A stretch of DNA of 64,000 bases from Prosapia bicincta (GCA_036971475.1 JBAIZL010000002.1:53337729-53401728), one strand, 5' to 3'. Positions 25,401 through 41,242 are shown, numbered from the stretch's first letter. Translations and numbers: made by a program. The notes: generated by a model from the letters alone, not told the origin.

Positions 25401-28400
25401 TTACATAGTCTCTGTAAATTTCATTACTCTATCTGTAGTCTCATATCATAGTTGAGAATTAACATTGTTACTGTGTACTTTATCTGATGTCATCTTTAAT
25501 ACCTTACGTAGTTTCTGTAAGTTTGATAACTCTATCTGTAGTTTGATATAATAGTTAAGATTTCACATTGTTACTGAGTACTTTATCTGATATCATCTTT
25601 AATACCTTACATAGTCTCTGTAAATTTGATTACTCTATCTGTAGTCTGATATCATAGTTGAGAACTCACATTGTTACTGTGTAATTTATCTGATGTCATC
25701 TTTAATACCTTATATAGTCTCTGTAAGTTTGATTACTATATCTGTAGTCTGATATCATAGTTGAGAACTCACATTGTTACTGTGTACTCTATCTGATATC
25801 ATCTTTATTACCATACATAGTCTCTGTAAATTTGATTACTCTATCTGTAGTCTGATATCATAGTTGAGAACTCACATTGTTACTGTGTACTTTATCTGAT
25901 GTCATCTTTAATACCTTACGTAGTCTTTGTAAGTTTGAATACTCTATCTGTAGTTTGATATGATAGTTAAGATCTCACATTGTTACTGAGTACTTTATCT
26001 GATATCATCTTTAATACCTTACATAGTCCCTGTAAATTTGATTACTCTATCTGTAGTCTGATATCATAGTTGAGAACTCTCATTGTTACTGTTTACTTTA
26101 TCTGATGTCATCTTTAATACCTTACATAGTCTCTGAAAGTTTGATTACTCTATCTCTAGTCTGATATCATAGTTGAGAACTCACATTGTTACAGAGTACT
26201 TTATCTGATGTCATCTTTAATACCTTACATAGTCTCTGTAAATTTGATTACTCTATCTGTAGTCTGATATCATAGTTGAGAACTCACATTGTTACTGTGT
26301 GTTTTATCTGATGTCATCTTTAATACCTTACATAGTCTCTGTAAGTTTGATTACTCTATCTGTAGTCTGATATCATAGATGAGAACTCACATTGTTACTG
26401 TGTACTTTATCTGATATCATCTTTAATACCTTACATAGTCTCCGTAAGTTTCATTACTCTATCTGTAGTCTGATATCATAGTTAAGAACTCACATTGTTA
26501 CTGTGTACTTTATCTGATTTCATCTTAATATCTTACATAGAGTCTGTAAGTTTGATTACTCTATCTGTAGTCTGATATCATAGTTGAAAACTCACATGGT
26601 CACTGTGTACTTTATCTGATACCATCTTTAATATCTTACATAGTCTCTGTATTGATTACTCTATCTGTAGTGTGATATCATAGTTAAAAACACACATTGT
26701 CACTGCGTACTTTATCTGATATCATCTTTAATACCTTACATAGTCTATGTAAATTTGATTACGCTATCTGTAGTCTGATATCATAGTTGAGAACTCACAT
26801 TGTTACTGTGTACTTTATCTGATGTCATCTTTAATACCTTACATAGTCTCTGTAAGTTTGATTACTCTATCTGTAGTCTGATATTATACTTGAGAACTGA
26901 TATTGTTACTGTGTACTTTATCTGAAATCATCTTTAATACCATACATAGTCTCTGTAAGTTTGATTACTCTATCTGTAGTCTGATATCATATTTAAGAAC
27001 TCACATTGTTACTGTGTACTTTATCTGATATCATCTTAATATGTTACATAGTCTCTGTAAACGTGATTACTCTATCTGTAGTCTGATATCATAGTTGAGA
27101 ACTCACATTGTTACTGTGTACTTTATCTGATATCATCTTTAATACCTTACATAGTCTCTGTAAATTTGATAACTCTATCTGTAGTCTGATATCATAGTCG
27201 AGAACTCACATTGCTACTGTGTACTTTATCTGATATCATCTTTAATACCTTACATAGTCTCTGTGTTTGATTACTCTATCTGTAGACTGATATCATAGTT
27301 AAGAACACACATTGTCACTGTGTACTTTATCTGATATCATCTTTAGTACCTTACATAGTCTCTGTAAGTTTAATTACTCTATCTGTAGTCTGATATCATA
27401 GTTGAGAACTCACATGTTCACTGTGTGCTTTATCTGATATCATCTTTAATACCTTATATAGTCTCTGTATTGATTACTCTATCTGTAGTCCGATATCATA
27501 GTTAAAAACACACATTGTCACTGTGTACTTTATCTGATATCATCTTTAATACCTTACATAGTCTATGTAAGTTTGATTACTCTATCTGTAGATTGATATC
27601 ATAGTTAAGAACTCACATTGTCACTGTGAACTTCATCTGAAATCATCTTTAATACCTTACATAGTCTCTGTAAGTTTGATTACTCTATCTGTAGTCTGAT
27701 ATCATAGTTAAGAACTCACATTGATACTGTGTACTTTATCTGATATCATCTTTAATACCTTACATATCTCTGTAAGTTTAATTACTCTAGCTGTAGACTG
27801 ATATCATAGTTGAGAACTCACATTGTTACTGTGTACTTTATCTGATATCATCTTTAATACCTTACATAGTCTCTGTAAATTTGATTACTCTATCTGTAGT
27901 CTGATATCACAGTTGAGAACTCACATTGTTACTGTGTACTTTATCTGATGTCATCTTTAATACCTTACATAGTCTCTGTAAGTTCGATTATTCTATCTGT
28001 AGTCTGATATCATAGTTGAGAACTCACATTGTTACTTTGTACTTTATCTGATATCATCTTTAATACCTTACAAAGTCTCTGTAAGTTTGATTACTCTATC
28101 TGTAGTCTGATATCATAGTTGAGAACTCACATGGTCACTGTGTACTTTATCTGATATCATCTTAAATACTTTACATAGTCTCTGTAAATTTGATTACTCT
28201 ATCTGTAGTTTGATATCGTAGTTAAGAACACACTTTGTCACTGTGTACTTTATCTGATATCATCTTTAATAACTTACATAGTCTCTATACGTTTGATTAC
28301 TCTATCTGTAGTCTGATATCATAGTTAAGAACTCACATTGTTACTGTGTACTTTATCTGATAACATCTTTAATACCTTACATAGTCTCTGTAAGTTTGAT

Positions 28401-31400
28401 TACTCTATCTGTAGTCTGATATCATAGATGAGAACTCACATTGTTACTGTGTACTCTATCTGATATCATCTTTAATAACTTACATATCTCTGTAAGTTTA
28501 ATTAATCTATCTGTAGTCTGATATCATAGTTAAGAACTCACATTGTTACTGTGTACTTTATCTGATATCATCTTTAATACCTTACATAGTCTCTGTAAAT
28601 TTGATTATTCTATCTATAGTCTGATATCATAGTTGAGAACTCACATTGTTACTGTGTACTTTATCTGATGTCATTTTTATTAACTTACATAGTCTCTGTA
28701 AGTTTGATTACTGTATCTGTAGTCTCATATCATAGTTGAGAATTAACATTGTTACTGTGTACTTTATCTGATGTCATCTTTAATACCTTACGTAGTTTCT
28801 GTAAGTTTGATAACTCTATCTGTAGTTTGATATAATAGTTAAGATCTCACATTGTTACTGAGTACTTTATCTGATATCATCTTTAATACCTTACATAGTT
28901 CCTGTAAATTTGATTACTCTATCTGTAGTCTGATATCATAGTTGAGAACTCACATTGTTACTGTTTACTTTATCTGATGTCATCTTTAATACCTTACATA
29001 GTCTCAGTAAGTTTGATTACTCTATCTCTAGTCTGATATCATAGTTGAGAACTCACATTGTTACAGAGTACTTTATCTGATGTCATCTTTAATACCTTAC
29101 ATAGTCTCTGTAAATTTGATTACTCTATCTGTAGTCTGATATCATAGTTGAGAACTCACATTGTTACTGTGTGTTTTATCTGATGTCATCTTTAATACCT
29201 TACATAGTCTCTGTAAGTCTGATTACTCTATCTGTAGTCTGATATCATAGATGAGAACTCACATTGTTACTGTGTACTTTATCTGATATCTTCTTTAATA
29301 CCTTACATAGTCTCTGTAAGTTTCATTACTCTATCTGTAGTCTGATATCATAGTTAAGAACTCACATTTTTACTGTGTACTTTATCTGATTTCATCTTAA
29401 TATCCTACATAGAGTCTGTAAGTTTGATTACTCTATCTGTAGTCTGATATCATAGTTGAAAACTCACATGGTCAATTTGTACTTTATCTGATACCATCTT
29501 TAATATCTTACATAGTCTCTGTATTGATTACTCTATCTGTAGTGTGATATCATAGTTAAAAACACACATTGTCACTGCGTACTTTATCTGATATCATCTT
29601 TAATACCTTACATAGTCTATGTAAATTTGATTACTCTATCTGTAGATTGATATCATAGTTAAGAACTCACATTGTCACTGTGTACTTCATCTGAAATCAT
29701 CTTTAATACCTTACATAGTCTCTGTAAGTTTGATTACTCTATCTGTAGTCTGATATCATAGTTAAGAACTCACATTGTTACTGTGTACTTTATCTGATAA
29801 CATCTTTAATACCTTACATAGTCTATGTAAGTTTTATTACTCTATCTGTAGTCTGATATTATAGTTGGAACTGATATTGTTACTGTGTACTTTATCTGAT
29901 ATCATCTTTAATACCATACATAGTCTCTGTAAATTTGATTACTCTATCTGTAGTCTGATATCATAGTTGAGAACTCACATTGTTACTGTGTGTTTTATCT
30001 GATGTCATCTTTAATACCTTACATAGTCTCTGTAAGTTTGATTACTCTATCTGTAGTCTGATATCATAGATGAGAACTCTCATTGTTACTGTGTACTTTA
30101 TCTGATATCATCTTTAATACCTTACATAGTCTCTGTAAGTTTCATTACTCTATCTGTAGTCTGATATCATAGTAAGGAACTCACATTGTTACTGTGTACT
30201 TTATCTGATTTCATCTTAATATCTTACATAGAGTCTGTAAGTTTGATTACTCTATCTGTAGTCTGATATCATAGTTGAAAACTCACATGGTCACTGTGTA
30301 CTTTATCTGATACCATCTTTAATATCTTACATAGTCTCTGTATTGATTACTCTATCTGTAGTGTGATATCATAGTTGAGAACTCACATTGATACTGTGTA
30401 CTTTATCTGATATCATCTTTAATACCTTACATAGTCTCTGTAAGTTTGATTACTCTATCTGTAGTCTGATATCATAGTTGAGAACTCACATTGTTACTGT
30501 GTAATTTATCTGATGTCATCTTTAATACCTTATATAGTCTCTGTAAGTTTGATTACTCTATCTGTAGTCTGATATTATACTTGAGAACTGATATTGTTAC
30601 TGTGTACTTTATCTGAAATCATCTTTAATACCATACATAGTCTCTGTAAGTTTGATTACTCTATCTGTAGTCTGATATCATAGTTAAGAACTCACATTGT
30701 TACTGTGTACTTTATCTGATATCATCTTAATATGTTACATAGTCTCTGTAAACGTGATTACTCTATCTGTAGTCTGATATCATAGTTAAGAACTCACATT
30801 GTTACTGTGTACTTTATCTGATATCATCTTAATATGTTACATAGTCTCTGTAAACGTGATTACTCTATCTGTAGTCTGATATCATAGTTGAGAACTCACA
30901 TTGTTACTGTGTACTTTATCTGATATCATCTTTAATACCTTACATAGTCTCTGTAAATTTGATAACTCTATCTGTAGTCTGATATCATAGTCGAGAACTC
31001 ACATTGCTACTGTGTACTTTATCTGATATCATCTTTAATACCTTATATAGTCTCTGTATTGATTACTCTATCTGTAGTCCGATATCATAGTTAAAAACAC
31101 ACATTGTCACTGTGTACATTATCTGATATCATCTTTAATACCTTACATAGTCTATGTAAGTTTGATTACTCTATCTGTAGATTGATATCATAGTTAAGAA
31201 CCCCAATTGTCACTGTGTACTTCATCTGAAATCATCTTTAATACCTTACATAGTCTCTGTAAATTTGATTACTCTATCTGTAGTCTGATATCATAGTTAA
31301 GAACTCACATTGATACTGTGTACTTTATCTGATATCATCTTTAATACCTTACATATCTCTGTAAGTTTAATTACTCTAGCTGTAGACTGATATCATAGTT

Positions 31401-32440
31401 GAGAACTCACATTGTTACTGTGTACTTTATCTGATATCATCTTTAATACCTTACATAGTCTCTGTAAATTTGATTACTCTATCTGTAGTTTGATATCGTA
31501 GTTAAGAACACACTTTGTCACTGTGTACTTTATCTGATATCATCTTTAATACCTTACATAGTCTCTGTAAGTTTGATTACTCTATCTGTAGTCTGATATC
31601 ATAGTTAAGAACTCACATTGTTACTGTGTACTCTATCTGATATCATCTTTAATAACTTACATATCTCTGTAAGTTTAATTACTCTATCTGTAGTCTGATA
31701 TCATAGTTAAGAACTCACATTGTTACTGTGTACTTTATCTGATATCATCTTTAATACCTTACATAGTCTCTGTAAATTTGATTATTCTATCTATAGTCTG
31801 ATATCATAGTTGAGAACTCACATTGTTACTGTGTACTTTATCTGATGTCATTTTTAATAACTTACATAGTCTCTGTAAGTTTGATTACTGTATCTGTAGT
31901 CTGATATCATAGTTGAGAACTCACTTTGTTACTGTGTACTTTATCTGATATCATCTTTAATACCTTACATAGTCTCTGTAAATTTCATTACTCTATCTGT
32001 AGTCTCATATCATAGTTGAGAATTAACATTGTTACTGTGTACTTTATCTGATGTCATCTTTAATACCTTACGTAGTTTCTGTAAGTTTGATAACTCTATC
32101 TGTAGTTTGATATCATAGTTAAGATCTCACATTGTTACTGAGTACTTTATCTGATATCATCTTTAATACCTTACATAGTCTCTGTAAATTTGATTACTCT
32201 ATCTGTAGTCTGATATCATAGTTGAGAACTCACATTGTTACTGTGTAATTTATCTGATGTCATCTTTAATACCTTATATAGTCTCTGTAAGTTTGATTAC
32301 TATATCTGTAGTCTGATATCATAGTTGAGAACTCACATTGTTACTGTGTACTCTATGTGATATCATCTTTATTACATTACATAGTCTCTGTGAATTTGAT
32401 TACTCTATCTGTAGTCTCATATCATAGTTGAGAATTAACA
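25060..32440 (+). repeat. 7.4-8.0 kb HOR pair, copy 1
   Basis: From about 25,060 the sequence repeats at +7,387. AATAACTTACATATCTC at about 25,088 pairs with 32,475, the TATTCTATCTATAG monomer at 25,217 with 32,604, TTTGATATAATAG at 25,542 with 32,929, GAACTCTCATTG at 26,074 with 33,461, GTCGAGAACTC at 27,197 with 34,584 and AGTTCGATTATTC at 27,981 with 35,368. After about 28,719 the offset rises to 7,490, then to 7,902 by 28,898, and to about 8,005 by 31,201. So this copy lacks about one monomer at about 28,719 (hybrid GATTACTGTATCTG joined to TCTCATATCATAG) and about four at about 28,870. Confidence 0.87.
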
Positions 32441-35400
32441 TTGTTACTGTGTACTCTATCTGATATCATCTTTAATAACTTACATATCTCTGTAAGTTTA
32501 ATTACTCTATCTGTAGTCTGATATCATAGTTAAGAACTCACATTGTTACTGTGTACTTTATCTGATATCATCTTTAATACCTTACATAGTCTCTGTAAAT
32601 TTGATTATTCTATCTATAGTCTGATATCATAGTTGAGAACTCACATTGTTACTGTGTACTTTATCTGATGTCATTTTTATTAACTTACATAGTCTCTGTA
32701 AGTTTGATTACTGTATCTGTAGTCTGATATCATAGTTGAGAACTCACTTTGTTAATGTGTACTTTATCTGATATCATCTTTAATACCTTACAAAGTCTCT
32801 GTAAATTTCATTACTCTATCTGTAGTCTCATATCATAGTTGAGAATTAACATTGTTACTGTGTACTTTATCTGATGTCATCTTTAATACCTTACGTAGTT
32901 TCTGTAAGTTTGATAACTCTATCTGTAGTTTGATATAATAGTTAAGATCTCACATTGTTACTGAGTACTTTATCTGATATCATCTTTAATACCTTACATA
33001 GTCTCTGTAAATTTGATTACTCTATCTGTAGTCTGATATCATAGTTGAGAACTCACATTGTTACTGTGTAATTTATCTGATGTCATCTTTAATACCTTAT
33101 ATAGTCTCTGTAAGTTTGATTACTATATCTGTAGTCTGATATCATAGTTGAGAACTCACATTGTTACTGTGTACTCTATCTGATATCATCTTTATTACCT
33201 TACATAGTCTCTGTGAATTTGATTACTCTATCTGTAGTCTGATATCATAGTTGAGAACTCACATTGTTACTGTGTACTTTATCTGATGTCATCTTTAATA
33301 CCTTAAGTAGTCTTTGTAAGTTTGAATACTCTATCTGTAGTTTGATATGATAGTTAAGATCTCACATTGTTACTGAGTACTTTATCTGATATCATCTTTA
33401 ATACCTTACATAGTCCCTGTAAATTTGATTACTCTATCTGTAGTCTGATATCATAGTTGAGAACTCTCATTGTTACTGTTTACTTTATCTGATGTCATCT
33501 TTAATACCTTACATAGTCTCTGAAAGTTTGATTACTCTATCTCTAGTCTGATATCATAGTTGAGAACTCACATTGTTACAGAGTACTTTATCTGATGTCA
33601 TCTTTAATACCTTACATAGTCTCTGTAAATTTGATTACTCTATCTGTAGTCTGATATCATAGTTGAGAACTCACATTGTTACTGTGTGTTTTATCTGATG
33701 TCATCTTTAATACCTTACATAGTCTCTGTAAGTTTGATTACTCTATCTGTAGTCTGATATCATAGATGAGAACTCACATTGTTACTGTGTACTTTATCTG
33801 ATATCATCTTTAATACCTTACATAGTCTCTGTAAGTTTCATTACTCTATCTGTAGTCTGATATCATAGTTAAGAACTCACATTGTTACTGTGTACTTTAT
33901 CTGATTTCATCTTAATATCTTACATAGAGTCTGTAAGTTTGATTACTCTATCTGTAGTCTGATATCATAGTTGAAAACTCACATGGTCACTGTGTACTTT
34001 ATCTGATACCATCTTTAATATCTTACATAGTCTCTGTATTGATTACTCTATCTGTAGTGTGATATCATAGTTAAAAACACACATTGTCACTGCGTACTTT
34101 ATCTGATATCATCTTTAATACCTTACATAGTCTATGTAAATTTGATTACGCTATCTGTAGTCTAATATCATAGTTGAGAACTCACATTGTTACTGTGTAC
34201 TTTATCTGATGTCATCTTTAATACCTTACATAGTCTCTGTAAGTTTGATTACTCTATCTGTAGTCTGATATTATACTTGAGAACTGATATTGTTACTGTG
34301 TACTTTATCTGAAATCATCTTTAATACCATACATAGTCTCTGTAAGTTTGATTACTCTATCTGTAGTCTGATATCATAGTTAAGAACTCACATTGTTACT
34401 GTGTACTTTATCTGATATCATCTTAATATGTTACATAGTCTCTGTAAACGTGATTACTCTATCTGTAGTCTGATATCATAGTTGAGAACTCACATTGTTA
34501 CTGTGTACTTTATCTGATATCATCTTTAATACCTTACATAGTCTATGTAAATTTGATAACTCTATCTGTAGTCTGATATCATAGTCGAGAACTCACATTG
34601 CTACTGTGTACTTTATCTGATATCATCTTTAATACCTTACATAGTCTCTGTGTTTGATTACTCTATCTGTAGACTGATATCATAGTTAAGAACACACATT
34701 GTCACTGTGTACTTTATCTGATATCATCTTTAGTACCTTACATAGTCTCTGTAAGTTTAATTACTCTATCTGTAGTCTGATATCATAGTTGAGAACTCAC
34801 ATGTTCACTGTGTGCTTTATCTGATATCATCTTTAATACCTTATATAGTCTCTGTATTGATTACTCTATCTGTAGTCCGATATCATAGTTAAAAACACAC
34901 ATTGTCACTGTGTACTTTATCTGATATCATCTTTAATACCTTACATAGTCTATGTAAGTTTGATTACTCTATCTGCAGATTGATATCATAGTTAAGAACT
35001 CACATTGTCACTGTGAACTTCATCTGAAATCATCTTTAATACCTTACATAGTCTCTGTAAGTTTGATTACTCTATCTGTAGTCTGATATCATAGTTAAGA
35101 ACTCACATTGATACTGTGTACTTTATCTGATATCATCTTTAATACCTTACATATCTCTGTTAGTTTAATTACTCTAGCTGTAGACTGATATCATAGTTGA
35201 GAACTCACATTGTTACTGTGTACTTTATCTGATATCATCTTTAATACCTTACATAGTCTCTGTAAATTTGATTACTCTATCTGTAGTCTGATATCACAGT
35301 TGAGAACTCACATTGTTACTGTGTACTTTATCTGATGTCATCTTTAATACCTTACATAGTCTCTGTAAGTTCGATTATTCTATCTGTAGTCTGATATCAT

Positions 35401-38400
35401 AGTTGAGAACTCACATTGTTACTTTGTACTTTATCTGATATCATCTTTAATACCTTACAAAGTCTCTGTAAGTTTGATTACTCTATCTGTAGTCTGATAT
35501 CATAGTTGAGAACTCACATGGTCACTGTGTACATTATCTGATATCATCTTAAATACTTTACATAGTCTCTGTAAATTTGATTACTCTATCTGTAGTTTGA
35601 TATCGTAGTTAAGAACACACTTTGTCACTGTGTACTTTATCTGATATCATCTTTAATACCTTACATAGTCTCTATACGTTTGATTACTCTATCTGTAGTC
35701 TGATATCATAGTTAAGAACTCACATTGTTACTGTGTACTTTATCTGATAACATCTTTAATACCTTACATAGTCTCTGTAAGTTTGATTACTCTATCTGTA
35801 GTCTGATATCATAGATGAGAACTCACATTGTTACTGTGTACTCTATCTGATATCATCTTTAATAACTTACCTATCTCTGTAAGTTTAATTAATCTATCTG
35901 TAGTCTGATATCATAGTTAAGAACTCACATTGTTACTGTGTACTTTATCTGATATCATCTTTAATACCTTACATAGTCTCTGTAAATTTGATTATTCTAT
36001 CTATAGTCTGATATCATAGTTGAGAACTCACATTGTTACTGTGTACTTTATCTGATGTCATTTTTATTAACTTACATAGTCTCTGTAAGTTTGATTACTG
36101 TATCTGTAGTCTGATATCATAGTTGAGAACTCACTTTGTTACTGTGTACTTTATCTGATATCATCTTTAATACTTTACAAAGTCTCTGTAAATTTCATTA
36201 CTCTATCTGTAGTCTCATATCATAGTTGAGAATTAACATTGTTACTGTGTACTTTATCTGATGTCATCTTTAATACCTTACGTAGTTTCTGTAAGTTTGA
36301 TAACTCTATCTGTAGTTTGATATAATAGTTAAGATCTCACATTGTTACTGAGTACTTTATCTGATATCATCTTTAATACCTTACATAGTCTCTGTAAATT
36401 TGATTACTCTATCTGTAGTCTGATATCATAGTTGAGAACTCACATTGTTACTGTGTAATTTATCTGATGTCATCTTTAATACCTTATATAGTCTCTGTAA
36501 GTTTGATTACTATATCTGTAGTCTGATATCATAGTTGAGAACTCACATTGTTACTGTGTACTCTATCTGATATCATCTTTATTACCTTACATAGTCTCTG
36601 TGAATTTGATTACTCTATCTGTAGTCTGATATCATAGTTGAGAACTCACATTGTTACTGTGTACTTTATCTGATGTCATCTTTAATACCTTAAGTAGTCT
36701 TTGTAAGTTTGAATACTCTATCTGTAGTTTGATATGATAGTTAAGATCTCACATTGTTACTGAGTACTTTATCTGATATCATCTTTAATACCTTACATAG
36801 TTCCTGTAAATTTGATTACTCTATCTGTCTTCTGATATCATAGTTGAGAACTCACATTGTTACTGTTTACTTTATCTGATGTCATCTTTAATACCTTACA
36901 TAGTCTCTGTAAGTTTGATTACTCTATCTCTAGTCTGATATCATAGTTGAGAACTCACATTGTTACAGAGTACTTTATCTGATGTCATCTTTAATACCTT
37001 ACATAGTCTCTGTAAATTTGATTACTCTATCTGTAGTCTGATATCATAGTTGAGAACTCACATTGTTACTGTGTGTTTTATCTGATGTCATCTTTAATAC
37101 CTTACATAGTCTCTGTAAGTTTGATTACTCTATCTGTAGTCTGATATCATAGATGAGAACTCACATTGTTACTGTGTACTTTATCTGATATCATCTTTAA
37201 TACCTTACATAGTCTCTGTAAGTTTCATTACTCTATCTGTAGTCTGATATCATAGTTAAGAACTCACATTGTTACTGTGTACTTTATCTGATTTCATCTT
37301 AATATCCTACATAGAGTCTGTAAGTTTGATTACTCTATCTGTAGTCTGATATCATAGTTGAAAACTCACATGGTCAATGTGTACTTTATCTGATACCATC
37401 TTTAATATCTTACATAGTCTCTGTATTGATTACTCTATCTGTAGTGTGATATCATAGTTAAAAACACACATTGTCACTGCGTACTTTATCTGATATCATC
37501 TTTAATACCTTACATAGTCTATGTAAATTTGATTACTCTATCTGTAGATTGATATCATAGTTAAGAACTCACATTGTCACTGTGTACTTCATCTGAAATC
37601 ATCTTTAATACCTTACATAGTCTCTGTAAGTTTGATTACTCTATCTGTAGTCTGATATCATAGTTAAGAACTCACATTGTTACTGTGTACTTTATCTGAT
37701 AACATCTTTAATACCTTACATAGTCTATGTAAGTTTTATTACTCTATCTGTAGTCTGATATTATAGTCGAGAACTGATATTGTTACTGTGTACTTTATCT
37801 GATATCATCTTTAATACCATACATAGTCTCTGTAAATTTGATTACTCTATCTGTAGTCTGATATCATAGTTGAGAACTCACATTGTTACTGTGTGTTTTA
37901 TCTGATGTCATCTTTAATACCTTACATAGTCTCTGTAAGTTTGATTACTCTATCTGTAGTCTGATATCATAGATGAGAACTCTCATTGTTACTGTGTACT
38001 TTATCTGATATCATCTTTAATACCTTACATAGTCTCTGTAAGTTTCATTACTCTATCTGTAGTCTGATATCATAGTTAAGAACTCACATTGTTACTGTGT
38101 ACTTTATCTGATTTCATCTTAATATCTTACATAGAGTTTGTAAGTTTGATTACTCTATCTGTAGTCTGATATCATAGTTGAAAACTCACATGGTCACTGT
38201 GTACTTTATCTGATACCATCTTTAATATCTTACATAGTCTCTGTATTGATTACTCTATCTGTAGTGTGATATCATAGTTAAAAACACACATTGTCACTGC
38301 ATACTTTATCTGATATCATCTTTAATACCTTACATAGTCTATGTAAATTTGATTACGCTATCTGTAGTCTGATATCATAGTTGAGAACTCACATTGATAC

Positions 38401-40130
38401 TGTGTACTTTATCTGATATCATCTTTAATACCTTACATAGTCTCTGTAAGTTTGATTACTCTATCTGTAGTCTGATATTATACTTGAGAACTGATATTGT
38501 TACTGTGTACTTTATCTGAAATCATCTTTAATACCATACATAGTCTCTGTAAGTTTGATTACTCTATCTGTAGTCTGATATCATAGTTAAGAACTCACAT
38601 TGTTACTGTGTACTTTATCTGATATCATCTTAATATGTTACATAGTCTCTGTAAACGTGATTACTCTATCTGTAGTCTGATATCATAGTTGCGAACCCAC
38701 ATTGTTACTGTGTACTTTATCTGATATCATCTTTAATACCTTACATAGTCTCTGTAAATTTGATAACTCTATCTGTAGTCTGATATCATAGTCGAGACCT
38801 CACATTGCTACTGTGTACTTTATCTGATATCATCTTTAATACCTTACATAGTCTCTGTGTTTGATTACTCTATCTGTAGACTGATATCATAGTTAAGAAC
38901 ACACATTGTCACTGTGTACTTTATCTGATATCATCTTTAGTACCTTACATAGTCTCTGTAAGTTTAATTACTCTAGCTGTAGTCTGATATCATAGTTGAG
39001 AATTCACATGGTCACTGTGTGCTTTATTTGATATCATCTTTAATACCTTATATAGTCTCTGTATTGATTACTCTATCTGTAGTCCGATATCATAGTTAAA
39101 AACACACATTGTCACTGTGTACATTATCTGATATCATCTTTAATACCTTACATAGTCTATGTAAGTTTGATTACTCTATCTGTAGATTGATATCATAGTT
39201 AAGAACCCCAATTGTCACTGTGTACTTCATCTGAAATCATCTTTAATACCTTACATAGTCTCTGTAAGTTTGATTACTCTATCTGTAGTCTGATATCATA
39301 GTTAAGAACTCACATTGATACTGTGTACTTTATCTGATATCATCTTTAATACCTTACATATCTCTGTAAGTTTAATTACTCTAGCTGTAGACTGATATCA
39401 TAGTTGAGAACTCACATTGTTACTGTGTACTTTATCTGATATCATCTTTAATACCTTACATAGTCTCTGTAAATTTGATTACTCTATCTGTAGTTTGATA
39501 TCGTAGTTAAGAACACACTTTGTCACTGTGTACTTTATCTGATATCATCTTTAATACCTTACATAGTCTCTGTAAGTTTGATTACTCTATCTGTAGTCTG
39601 ATATCATAGTTAAGAACTCACATTGTTACTGTGTACTCTATCTGATATCATCTTTAATAACTTACATATCTCTGTAAGTTTAATTACTCTATCTGTAGTC
39701 TGATATCATAGTTAAGAACTCACATTGTTACTGTGTACTTTATCTGATATCATCTTTAATACCTTACATAGTCTCTGTAAATTTGATTATTCTATCTATA
39801 GTCTGATATCATAGTTGAGAACTCACATTGTTACTGTGTACTTTATCTGATGTCATTTTTAATAACTTACATAGTCTCTGTAAGTTTGATTACTGTATCT
39901 GTAGTCTGATATCATAGTTGAGAACTCACTTTGTTACTGTGTACTTTATCTGATATCATCTTTAATACCTTACATAGTCTCTGTAAATTTCATTACTCTA
40001 TCTGTAGTCTCATATCATAGTTGAGAATTAACATTGTTACTGTGTACTTTATCTGATGTCATCTTTAATACCTTACGTAGTTTCTGTAAGTTTGATAACT
40101 CTATCTGTAGTCTGATATCATAGTTGAGAA
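32441..40130 (+). repeat. 7.4-8.0 kb HOR pair, copy 2
   Basis: The second copy starts inside a hybrid monomer at about 32,400-32,450, whose left part is the CATTACTC/GAATTAACATTG type and right part the GTGTACTCTATCTG type. It keeps the monomers lost in copy 1. A further internal 3,387-bp repeat is visible: TTTGATATAATAG at 32,929 and 36,316, and GTGTGATATC at 34,057 and 37,444, diverging after about 34,140. Near 40,110 a GATAACTC monomer is joined directly to TCTGATATCATAGTTGAG, marking loss of one unit relative to the usual order. Confidence 0.83.
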
Positions 40131-40145
40131 CTCACATTGTTACTG

Positions 40146-40761
40146 TGTAATTTATCTGATGTCATCTTTAATACCTTATATAGTCTCTGTAAGTTTATTA
40201 CTATATCTGTAGTCTGATATCATAGTTGAGAACTCACATTGTTACTGTGTACTCTATCTGATATCATCTTTATTACCTTACATAGTCTCTGTAAATTTGA
40301 TTACTCTATCTGTAGTCTGATATCATAGTTGAGAACTCACATTGTTACTGTGTACTTTATCTGATGTCATCTTTAATACCTTACATAGTCTCTGTAAATT
40401 TGATTACTCTATCTGTAGTCTGATATCATAGTTGAGAACTCACATTGTTACTGTGTAATTTATCTGATGTCATCTTTAATACCTTATATAGTCTCTGTAA
40501 GTTTATTACTATATCTGTAGTCTGATATCATAGTTGAGAACTCACATTGTTACTGTGTACTCTATCTGATATCATCTTTATTACCTTACATAGTCTCTGT
40601 AAATTTGATTACTCTATCTGTAGTCTGATATCATAGTTGAGAACTCACATTGTTACTGTGTACTTTATCTGATGTCATCTTTAATACCTTACGTAGTCTT
40701 TGTAAGTTTGAATACTCTATCTGTAGTTTGATATGATAGTTAAGATCTCACATTGTTACTG
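40146..40761 (+). repeat. 308-bp trimer tandem duplication
   Basis: Three monomers are repeated in immediate succession: TGTAATTTATCTG with CTTATATAG and the 1-base-deleted AAGTTTATTACTATATC, then GTGTACTCTATC with TTTATTACC, then a TGATGTCATC monomer. The repeats start at 40,146 and 40,454. The 308-bp period, rather than 309, reflects the deleted base in GTTTATTAC. The same three-monomer order occurs once, not twice, in the related stretches near 43.1, 49.3, 54.3 and 62.1 kb, so this is a local event. Confidence 0.88.
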
Positions 40762-41242
40762 AGTACTTTATCTGATATCATCTTTAATACCTTACATAGT
40801 CCCTGTAAATTTGATTACTCTATCTGTAGTCTGATATCATAGTTGAGAACTCACATTGTTACTGTTTACTTTATCTGATGTCATCTTTAATACCTTACAT
40901 AGTCTCTGTAAGTTTGATTACTCTATCTCTAGTCTGATATCATAGTTGAGAACTCACATTGTTACAGAGTACTTTATCTGATGTCATCTTTAATACCTTA
41001 CATAGTCTCTGTAAATTTGATTACTCTATCTGTAGTCTGATATCATAGTTGAGAACTCACATTGTTACTGTGTGTTTTATCTGATGTCATCTTTAATACC
41101 TTACATAGTCTCTGTAAGTTTGATTACTCTATCTGTAGTCTGATATCATAGATGAGAACTCACATTGTTACTGTGTACTTTATCTGATATCATCTTTAAT
41201 ACCTTACATAGTCTCTGTAAGTTTCATTACTCTATCTGTAGT

